From DATJZH01 sp035499215 (lineage in GTDB: Bacteria; Actinomycetota; Actinomycetes; Streptosporangiales; Streptosporangiaceae), in contig DATJZH010000377.1 of assembly GCA_035499215.1 (NCBI GenBank), positions 1 through 22,310 of the forward strand: 22,310 bases of DNA, read 5' to 3'. A program made the position numbers and the translations under genes. Below are positions 1 to 5,970 of the stretch, piece by piece. Within the stretch, counting starts at the first letter, position 1, and every line of letters starts with the position of its first letter. The notes beneath the pieces were generated by a model, which did no database searches, had not been told where the DNA came from, and saw only the letters and a list, made by a program, of their open reading frames with translations.

Positions 1-14
1 CCACCGGCCACGGC

Positions 15-78
15 CCGGTGCTCAGCGGAACCCGGGCTCAGAGGAACCCGTGCTCAGAGGAACCCGTGCTCAGAGGAA
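15..78. repeat. Four tandem 16-bp repeats
   Basis: Four head-to-tail units lie at 15-30, 31-46, 47-62 and 63-78. The last two are identical (CCCGTGCTCAGAGGAA) and the first two differ at a few bases. Sixteen is not a multiple of three, so the array cannot preserve a reading frame. The minus-strand HD-domain gene ends inside the unit at 63-78, which suggests the array replaced or interrupted its 3' part. The array may continue left of the window. Confidence 0.85.
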
Positions 79-587
79 GTTGTTGGGCCAGATCATCGTC
101 CGCCACATGTGCGCCACCGGCGAGCCGTCGAACCCGAGTCCCCCCCAGTACCCGTGGTTGGCAGACAGCAGCCCGGCGATGGCGATGTCATGCAGCAGGC
201 ACGCCATGATCACCTTCTCGTCGAGGCCGTTCTCCCTCGCCACCCTCGCGCTTTGCAGCAGGTGCGTTCTGGCGATCTTGCTGAAGCGCAGGTCGAAGAA
301 GTCCTTCAGCGTGGGGCGAGGGGCATCTTAGGCAGCGCGGGATTGTCCCCCATCATGAAGACCGTGTCGGGGTGACGCGACTCGGCCAGCAGGGCTCCTT
401 GGTAGGCGCTCGCAGGCGTGCCCATCACCGCGGCGGCCGGGGGCATGATGATGCGGCGCCTACGGTCGACGGCGTCGTCGAGCGGTTCACGGATCCAGTT
501 GGTCAGGCCCGCGTCGCGCAGGGAAGCTGGCAGCTCATGGGGGAGCACCTGGTTGGCGGGTGCCCGCATCTTGGTGGACTCAGACAT
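70..587 (-). pseudogene. Frameshifted, truncated HD-domain protein
   Basis: Two minus-strand frames together read as one protein. The first runs from ATG at 587 to about 320, with motifs such as RIIMPPAAAVMGTPASAYQG and HPDTVFMMGDNPALP. The second runs from about 318 to the TGA at 70-72 and carries an HD-type core (HLLQSARVA, then LLHDIA, then HGYWGG). Metal-dependent HD phosphohydrolases use such His/Asp pairs. Loss of one base near 319-320 explains the switch: KMP is followed by two bases, and then RPTLKDFF resumes in another frame. From memory of the family, proteins of this kind run some 90 residues further, so the C-terminus also appears lost where the 16-bp repeats begin. A Shine-Dalgarno AAGGGA (597-602) sits 9 nt before the ATG. 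The gene is divergent from the oxidoreductase gene. A sequencing error could mimic the frameshift but not the truncation. Confidence 0.7.
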
Positions 588-747
588 GCAGCCACGTCCC
601 TTCCGTGCATGCCGCCGCCCTGGCCGGCTCGGACGGCCGGGCCCGGTTCACGCAGAACTGTCTCCCTGGCGACTCTACGAGGATCTGTCGCCGCGTCTAC
701 CCGCTGGTCCTTCCGGGGCGGCCGCTGGATAGCCTTGCCCGGTGCGG

Positions 748-1596
748 ATGGGCGTGAACGTGCCGAACTTCGGCCCCGGCACCGCACCTGGCCTGCTGCG
801 CCGCTGGGCGCAGACGGTGGAGGGCCTCGGCTTCGACCTGCTGATGGTCTCCGACCACATCGCGGTGACGCCCGACGTGGCCGAGCAGTATCCGCCGCCG
901 TTCTATGAGCCCTTCACCACGCTCGCCTGGCTCGCCGGCATCACCGGCAAGATCCAGCTCGGGACGACCGTCCTGATCGTGCCGTACCGGCACCCGCTGC
1001 TCGTCGCCCGGATGGCCGCCAACCTCAACGATCTCAGCGGGGGGCGCCTGGTCCTGGGGGTGGGCGTCGGCTGGGCGGTGCAGGAGTTCGACGCGCTCGG
1101 CGTCCCGTTCCGGCAGCGGGGGAAGCTGACCGACGACTACCTGCGGGCCGTCCGCGCGGCCTGGGAGAACGACGAGGACTACCGCGCTGGGCGGATACCG
1201 ATATGGGTGGGCGGCAACAGCGAGGCCGGCCTGCGCCGTGCGGTGCGGCTGGGCGACGCATGGCATCCGCTCCGGTTCACCATGCCCTGGCTGCGCGGGG
1301 CGGTGGACCGGCTGACGGAGCTCGCGAACGCCCACCGGCGACCGGTCCCGGGCCTGGTGCCGCGCATCGCCCTGCGGCTGACCGAATCGCCGGTCACCGC
1401 CCCCGGGCGCCTCGCCGGTGAGGGAACGATCGGCCAGATCCTCGACGACCTCACCCAGCTGCATCTGCTCGGCGTCGGCACGGTCGTGCTCGATCCGTTC
1501 AACGGCGATCCGGATGAGACGCTGCATCCGGAGGCCGCCTGGCATGCACTCGCGGCGGTCTCGGCCGGAGTCCGCCACCTAGGGGAGCAGCTATGA
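748..1596 (+). CDS. LLM-class F420-dependent oxidoreductase
   Basis: The product is a 282-aa luciferase-like monooxygenase-fold protein. This TIM-barrel family typically uses coenzyme F420 or FMN, and actinobacterial members are mostly F420-dependent hydride-transfer enzymes with diverse substrates. Visible hallmarks are the N-terminal EGLGFDLLMVSDHIAVTP, the LGTTVLIVPYRHP strand, the LSGGRLVLGVGVGW segment, and the C-terminal IPIWVGGNSEAGLRRAVRLGDAWHP, which matches the usual cofactor phosphate-binding region. Length is normal for the family. I chose ATG 748; an in-frame GTG at 742 adds two residues. No convincing Shine-Dalgarno is seen. The stop overlaps the deaminase start by 4 bp, so the two are co-translated. 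The substrate cannot be told; assignment to F420 rather than FMN rests on the family, not on a diagnostic residue. Confidence 0.88.
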   Translation: MGVNVPNFGPGTAPGLLRRWAQTVEGLGFDLLMVSDHIAVTPDVAEQYPPPFYEPFTTLAWLAGITGKIQLGTTVLIVPYRHPLLVARMAANLNDLSGGRLVLGVGVGWAVQEFDALGVPFRQRGKLTDDYLRAVRAAWENDEDYRAGRIPIWVGGNSEAGLRRAVRLGDAWHPLRFTMPWLRGAVDRLTELANAHRRPVPGLVPRIALRLTESPVTAPGRLAGEGTIGQILDDLTQLHLLGVGTVVLDPFNGDPDETLHPEAAWHALAAVSAGVRHLGEQL

Positions 1597-2081
1597 CACC
1601 AGAGGTCACCGAGGCCGACCTGCCGTACCTGCGCCGCTGCGTGGAGCTGGCGGCGGAGGCCGTTGCGGCCGGCGACTTTCCGTTCGGCTCGGTGCTCGCC
1701 GCCGCCGACGGAACCGTTCTCGCCGAGGACCGGAACCGGGAGGTGACCGCGGGAGACGCGACGCGTCACCCCGAGTTCGAGCTGGCCCGCTGGGCGGCGG
1801 CGAACATGACCCCGCCGGAACGGGCAGCGGCCACCGTCTACACCTCGGGCGAGCACTGCCCGATGTGTGCCGCCGCCCATGGCTGGGTTGGGCTTGGCCG
1901 CATCGTTTACGCGACCTCGACGGAGCAGGCGGGCGCGTGGCTCGCCGAGCTGGGAGTCGGCCCGGGCCCGGTCCTGCCCCTGGCCATCCGGGATGTCGTT
2001 CCCGGCGTCGAGGTGGCCGGCCCGGTCCCCGACCTGGCGGGGCAGGTGCGCGACCTGCACCGCAGATTCCGCTCGCGGTAG
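1593..2081 (+). CDS. Nucleoside/cytidine deaminase-family zinc hydrolase
   Basis: The product is a 162-aa member of the CDA/guanine deaminase/TadA superfamily, which hydrolyses the amino group from a base or nucleoside. The zinc site is complete: H59-P-E61 supplies a zinc ligand and the proton-shuttle glutamate, and C89-P-M-C92 supplies the two cysteines (TSGEHCPMCAAAHGW). A DFPFGSVL segment near residue 28 is the usual N-terminal strand of guanine-deaminase-like members. HPE instead of HAE and GEHCPMC instead of EPCPMC are mild deviations. The ATG lies inside the stop of the oxidoreductase gene (ATGA overlap), implying translational coupling and a shared pathway, for example modification of a nitrogen heterocycle. 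A tRNA-specific TadA is less likely because of the length, context and C-terminal region. Confidence 0.88.
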   Translation: MTPEVTEADLPYLRRCVELAAEAVAAGDFPFGSVLAAADGTVLAEDRNREVTAGDATRHPEFELARWAAANMTPPERAAATVYTSGEHCPMCAAAHGWVGLGRIVYATSTEQAGAWLAELGVGPGPVLPLAIRDVVPGVEVAGPVPDLAGQVRDLHRRFRSR

Positions 2082-2092
2082 GGAGGCTGGCC

Positions 2093-2114
2093 GGCGGGTG
2101 GGCCCCACCCCGCC
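2093..2114. terminator. Bidirectional GC hairpin between convergent genes
   Basis: GGC GGGTGGG and CCCACCC C GCC form a compact inverted repeat with one bulged C, midway between the convergent ends of the deaminase gene (2081) and the PIG-L gene (2143). There is no T-tract, as is common for actinobacterial terminators. It could serve both strands. Confidence 0.5.
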
Positions 2115-2142
2115 GCCGTGCTGCGCCTGGCCGGCGCGCGGG

Positions 2143-2919
2143 TCAGCCCTCCTGTGCCGCCGCCAGCGCCTCGGCCGCGATCGGCGGCGGCGCGTGGAAG
2201 TCCCAGGCCCGGAACAGGACCGCGTGTGGCACGCCCATGGCCCGTCCCAGCATGCGGGTGATGCCGGTGATCATCAGCCGGGGCGGGGGATGACCGGGGA
2301 TCCCGGCGAGGTACTGGGCGTGCGCTTCCAGGGCGGCGATGCCCCGTTCCAGCGGTTCCCCGGTGACGTCGACGCCGTGGGTCGGCCGCGGGTCCCCGCC
2401 CACGAGCAGCCACCGCACCGAATGCGGCTCCAGGCCCTGGCCGAGGAACTCGGGGAACACCCAGCGGTTGGCCGCGTCGCGCAGCGCATCCACCGTGGCG
2501 AGGCCCGCCGCCCGGTGATCGGCCTGGTTCAGCCCGATGCGGGTCTCGACTTCCCAGGGCCCGGTCACCACCGCGTCCGGCTGGTAGCGCCGGATCACGC
2601 GGGCAATGTCACGCCGCAGGCCCAGGCCGTACTCGAGGACGCCGTCGGGATGATCGAGGAACTCGACCTCAGCGACGCCGACCGCGCGCGAGCCTGCGAT
2701 CTGTTCCTCGGTGCGCAGCGGCGCGGTCCGCTCCGGCGGGCTGCCGTCCATGCCCGCTTCCCCCCGGGTCAGGAGCAGATAGGCGACCTCCACCCCCCGC
2801 GCCGTCCAGGCCGCGACGGCCGACGACATCCCGTATTCCACATCGTCGGGGTGTGCCACCACGCACAGCACCCGGCGGAAGGCATCGTCGGGGAATGGGG
2901 GAATTACGTCAGTGGCCAT
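2143..2919 (-). CDS. PIG-L/LmbE family deacetylase
   Basis: The product is a 258-aa zinc-dependent N-deacetylase-fold protein. The AHPDD motif (A22-H23-P24-D25-D26, followed by VEYG) and the later DH pair (NQADHRAAG, D134/H135) supply the expected zinc ligands H23, D26 and H135. D25 is the expected general base. Family members act on GlcNAc-type conjugates, including MshB and Mca in mycothiol metabolism; this protein is shorter than typical Mca and cannot be assigned to a substrate. I chose ATG 2919 because the family starts just before the first strand; an in-frame start at 2991 would add a 24-residue low-complexity leader. No clear Shine-Dalgarno is seen. It lies downstream of the membrane spermidine-synthase-like gene on the same strand, 199 bp away across a GC-rich repeat, so co-transcription is uncertain. 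Confidence 0.88.
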   Translation of the reverse strand: MATDVIPPFPDDAFRRVLCVVAHPDDVEYGMSSAVAAWTARGVEVAYLLLTRGEAGMDGSPPERTAPLRTEEQIAGSRAVGVAEVEFLDHPDGVLEYGLGLRRDIARVIRRYQPDAVVTGPWEVETRIGLNQADHRAAGLATVDALRDAANRWVFPEFLGQGLEPHSVRWLLVGGDPRPTHGVDVTGEPLERGIAALEAHAQYLAGIPGHPPPRLMITGITRMLGRAMGVPHAVLFRAWDFHAPPPIAAEALAAAQEG

Positions 2920-2965
2920 GGCCGAAAGCGTAGCGGCGGCGAGCCAGGGCAAGATCAGCGGGCCA

Positions 2966-3025
2966 GGGCGGCCCGCCGGGCGCCGGGCCATGGGCGGCCC
3001 GCCGGGCCATGGGCGGCCCGCCAGG
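2966..3025. repeat. GC-rich imperfect tandem repeat
   Basis: The unit GGCGGCCCGCCGGGCCAT occurs as adjacent near-copies of 18-19 bp with a degenerate third copy upstream and a partial copy downstream. The segment can fold (GGGCC and GGCCC arms). It lies between the end of the membrane protein gene (3119) and the PIG-L start (2919), so it may act as a terminator or simply be slippage-prone sequence. Confidence 0.55.
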
Positions 3026-3118
3026 CCGAGGGCCGGGCCGGGGCCGGGGGGTGGGGTGACGGCCAGCGGTCAGTTCGCGTGATTCGGGCGACCCGGCACG
3101 GCAGAGCTGTGGCGTCCC

Positions 3119-5242
3119 TCACGGCTGGGTGAGCGGTGCCGCTGACCCGCGTCTGCGGCCGGTGATGAACGCCAGGCTGTAGAGCACGCCGGCGACGATC
3201 AGCAGGAACTGATAGCCGGTGATCAGGGAGACATACTCGAGCGTTCCGCCGACCATGGCGCCGAGGAGGTTGGCGGCGAACGCCGTCCCGGTGGACTCAA
3301 CCCCGGAGAACCGCTGCGCGAAGACGAGGTTCGCGAGGAACACCGGCGCGAACGCCAGCGCGCTGGCGGCCAGGAACCGCGGGACCGCGGGCAGCCCGAG
3401 CAGCGATTCCTGCGGCACGACCCAGGCCACTCCCAGGGCCACGATGAGCGCCCCGTACAGCACCGCGGGCGGCGGCAGCCGCACCCACCTCGCCGTCTCG
3501 ACGGCCAGGTAGACCGCCACCAGGACCCCGGCGAAGACCAGGGAGTTCACGAACCAGGTGGTGCCGAACAGCAGCGCGAACTGCACGATGCTCTTCGTCT
3601 CCAGCAGCATGAACGCCGCGCCCATGAAGAACAGATCCACATACCTGGTCATCCTGCGTGCCGGCCCCGATGCCGCGCGCACCGACAAGATCGATGCCAG
3701 CAGGATTAAGCCGAGGGCCAGCAGGTAGTAGCCGGGGATCGTGTTCCCGTCCAGGTACACGAACGGATGGTCGTCGGTGGCGGGCGGTACCACATTCCGG
3801 GGGTGCCGCCAGACCGCGCTGCAGTGCACGGCGGCAGGGTCGGTGCTGATGGCCAGCATCGACAGATTGCCCTGGGCGGTGCGGGCGCACGGGGCGTGTC
3901 CGTATACCGCGGCCAGGGTGCCCGCCAGCCGGTCCCGCAGCCACCTCGTCCGGTAATAGTTGTACATCGCGAAGACCCCGTCGGCCGGGTTGAGATCAGC
4001 CTTCGCCACCTGCATGGCCTGCCGGGTGAACAGGTAGCTCTCCAGCCGCAGCGACGACTGGCCCGCCACCAGGGTCAGCGAGTCGGGCAGCGCGAAGAGG
4101 ATCATGTCGTACTTCGTCCTGGTCTGCTGCAGGAAGGCCCTGCCGTCGTTGATGAAGACGGAAACCCGGCGGTTCTGATACGGGTGGTCCGGGTTGAGCC
4201 GTACCCCCAGCTGGTAGATCTCCGGATCGATCTCCACGGCGTCGACGTGCTGCGCCCCCTCCGCCAGCGCGGTCGCGACATCGTTGCCGGTGCCGGCGCC
4301 GATCACCAGAACCTTGCGCAGCGGGTTGCCGGGTGCCTGCTGGTAGGGCAGGTAGTAGAACGGCGATCGGCGGCTGGCCGGCTGGATGACCTGATGCGGG
4401 ACACCGTTGGCCTCGATCAGGTACGAGCTGCCGTGCCTGGCCACCGAGACGCGGTAGTACGGCGACCACAGGTCGGCAGACGCGAGGGACTCGGCGCCGA
4501 GCAGCCCCACCAGGCTCAGCAGGGCTGCGCACTGAACGACGCCGATGCGCTTGCCGTAGAGCAGGGCAAGGACCAGCGCGACGACGAGGCCCCACGCCAG
4601 CGGCTTGGCGTCGGCGAACGAGAGAGCCGAGAACACGCCAATCCCCGCGAGACTTCCGATGATGTCCAGCCGGTAGGCATCCAACGGCCGGAACCGGGCG
4701 AATGTCCGCGCGACGCCCTCGCCGATCATCATCATCACGCCGGCGACCGCCAGGAAGATGACAGGCAGGGTCACCCAGGCGGGCAGGCCGGTCGGGCGCA
4801 GCGTCGAGGTGAAGAACAGGAGCTGGCTGCCGGCCCTGTTGACCTGTACGGGAAATATCATGACAAAAAGCACAAGCAGCGCGAGGGCTACCGGGGTCCA
4901 GGGAAAGAGATTGATTCGCGATCTCGCTCGCAGGAAGCCGATGCCAATGCCGAGGAAGCTCCCCAGCAGCACGAAGTTGGAGAAGTAGGAGAGGTAGACG
5001 ACATTCGCCCCGGTCCACCGGATCAGCGCGAGCTCGACGAACAGCATCAGGAAGCTCAGGGCGAACAGCCGAAGCCTCGCCGTCGACGTCCGGCCGGCTG
5101 ATCCCGGCTCGCGCTGGCCGCCAGTGGCGGCAGGCCCGGCGGCATCCTGCCCGATCAGCACCGCGAGCCGACGCCGGCCCGGCCGCGGCGGCGAAAGTCC
5201 CGGCGACGGGGGGACCGGGTCGGCGGTGAGGTCACGCGTCAT
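3119..5242 (-). CDS. Membrane-embedded spermidine-synthase-like protein
   Basis: The product is a 707-aa fusion of a SpeE-like methyltransferase-fold domain with membrane segments on both sides. Residues 1-55 are a polar, Pro/Arg-rich cytoplasmic tail. Hydrophobic helices follow at about 57-76, 84-103, 113-132, 157-177 and 193-250. The soluble core spans about 260-485: motif I VLVIGAGTGNDV at 311-322, the acidic end of strand 2 (DAVEIDPE) at 334-341, and INDGRAFL at 364-371. At least five more helices follow from about 505 to 695. Aminopropyltransferases bind decarboxylated SAM at this site, but membrane-fused actinobacterial members have no proven reaction, so polyamine synthesis is not assured. 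ATG 5242 has an AAGGA Shine-Dalgarno about 10 nt upstream. No polyamine pathway partner is nearby. The gene is divergent from the small plus-strand unit at 5385. Confidence 0.85.
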   Translation of the reverse strand: MTRDLTADPVPPSPGLSPPRPGRRRLAVLIGQDAAGPAATGGQREPGSAGRTSTARLRLFALSFLMLFVELALIRWTGANVVYLSYFSNFVLLGSFLGIGIGFLRARSRINLFPWTPVALALLVLFVMIFPVQVNRAGSQLLFFTSTLRPTGLPAWVTLPVIFLAVAGVMMMIGEGVARTFARFRPLDAYRLDIIGSLAGIGVFSALSFADAKPLAWGLVVALVLALLYGKRIGVVQCAALLSLVGLLGAESLASADLWSPYYRVSVARHGSSYLIEANGVPHQVIQPASRRSPFYYLPYQQAPGNPLRKVLVIGAGTGNDVATALAEGAQHVDAVEIDPEIYQLGVRLNPDHPYQNRRVSVFINDGRAFLQQTRTKYDMILFALPDSLTLVAGQSSLRLESYLFTRQAMQVAKADLNPADGVFAMYNYYRTRWLRDRLAGTLAAVYGHAPCARTAQGNLSMLAISTDPAAVHCSAVWRHPRNVVPPATDDHPFVYLDGNTIPGYYLLALGLILLASILSVRAASGPARRMTRYVDLFFMGAAFMLLETKSIVQFALLFGTTWFVNSLVFAGVLVAVYLAVETARWVRLPPPAVLYGALIVALGVAWVVPQESLLGLPAVPRFLAASALAFAPVFLANLVFAQRFSGVESTGTAFAANLLGAMVGGTLEYVSLITGYQFLLIVAGVLYSLAFITGRRRGSAAPLTQP

Positions 5243-5372
5243 CGGCGGCTTGTCCTTGCCTTTCTACAGCCGACACCGAAAGTCCGATAGCCTAGGGGGC
5301 CAAGCGCTACCGGGGCAAGCAGCGCGGGGCGGTCGGTCAGATCAGGGACAAGCCGCAACTGGCGTCGGCGGG

Positions 5373-5378
5373 TACGCT
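5373..5378 (+). promoter_or_regulatory. Possible -10 hexamer (TACGCT), leaderless start
   Basis: TACGCT matches the TAnnnT pattern of actinobacterial -10 elements and ends 6 nt before the GTG at 5385, the spacing expected if transcription starts at the start codon. No good -35 hexamer is visible. Confidence 0.4.
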
Positions 5379-5384
5379 CAGGGC

Positions 5385-5492
5385 GTGCCCCAGATGGCCG
5401 GGAAGACCGACTCGGAGATCTTTTTCGACGCGCCGGCCGTCGGCATCGGCGCCACCGGCCGGCTGACGCGCACCGTCGCTGCGACAAGATGA
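5385..5492 (+). CDS. Small ORF (35 codons) upstream of a membrane protein gene
   Basis: This is a predicted 35-residue peptide from GTG 5385, or 32 residues from ATG 5394. Almost every codon up to the last few ends in G or C, as in neighbouring real genes, and its TGA overlaps the ATG of the next gene (ATGA at 5489-5492), which favours translation. It has no signal peptide or membrane helix, and the middle (SEIFFDAPAVGIGATGRLT) resembles no domain I recognise. It may be a coupled micro-protein or a leader ORF that controls the 76-aa membrane protein. Confidence 0.45.
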   Translation: MPQMAGKTDSEIFFDAPAVGIGATGRLTRTVAATR

Positions 5493-5719
5493 GCGGCTGG
5501 GCCCTGACCGCCTACGGCGTCGCCGCCCTGGCCTTCATGATGGTCATGTACGCGCTGGAGGGCAGGCACCCCCGATTCATTCTGGCGTTCGCCCTCGGGT
5601 GCATGCTGGCGAGCAGCTACGGATTCCTGTCAGGGGCATGGCCGTTCGGGGTGGTCGAGGCCATCTGGTCGCTGATCGCCCTGCGCCGGTTTCAGCGCCG
5701 GGCCACCGGCGGCCGCTGA
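5489..5719 (+). CDS. Small conserved-looking membrane protein, unknown function
   Basis: The product is a 76-aa protein with two to three hydrophobic segments (about 4-22, 29-46 and 50-66) separated by EGRHPR and ending in a basic tail (RRFQRRATGGR). The composition and codon bias are those of a genuine gene, and the pattern WPFGVVEAIWSLIALRRF resembles short actinobacterial inner-membrane proteins of unknown role. The start ATG overlaps the stop of the small upstream ORF. A partial GC hairpin (CCTGG, 6-nt loop, CCAGG at 5741-5756) lies just downstream. No function is proposed. Confidence 0.7.
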   Translation: MSGWALTAYGVAALAFMMVMYALEGRHPRFILAFALGCMLASSYGFLSGAWPFGVVEAIWSLIALRRFQRRATGGR

Positions 5720-5720
5720 G

Positions 5721-5970
5721 TGATACCGGGATCGGACTCACCTGGCATGGACCAGGCGTGCCCGCCGCCGCGAGAGCCCGCGCCCAGTGCGGGAATAAGC
5801 CCGGCATGGTAACGGAGTGAGCCCGCGCGCATACTCGGGCACTACAGCGTGTCAATGGCGACGATGCTGTCGGAGCGAGGCGAGCCGGTGATGATGGGCG
5901 GTCCTGTCGGGGCCGACCGGGCGCGGCGACTGCCCAGCCACGGTCATTGCGGCAGCACGGCGAACGCTCC
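5721..5970. other. Intergenic region before the AACS gene
   Basis: About 250 bp carry no supported gene. They contain the small hairpin at 5741-5756, a second weak GC hairpin near 5779-5795, and a CATACT hexamer at 5830-5835 that could be a -10 element without a matching -35. The short reading frames here lack coding-type codon bias. Confidence 0.5.

Noticed and set aside
15..78. CRISPR array
   Set aside because: The units are 16 bp and directly abutting with no spacers, and no cas genes are visible.
697..2108. Minus-strand frames opposite the oxidoreductase and deaminase genes
   Set aside because: No motifs; the plus-strand genes are coupled and match families over their full length.
1867..3132. 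Plus-strand frame of 421 codons over the PIG-L gene
   Set aside because: Shadow of the deacetylase gene, which has intact AHPDD and DH motifs.
3767..5101. Plus-strand frame of 444 codons opposite the membrane protein gene
   Set aside because: Composition is Gln/Arg/His-rich with no recognisable motif, whereas the opposite strand has clear helices and a SAM motif.
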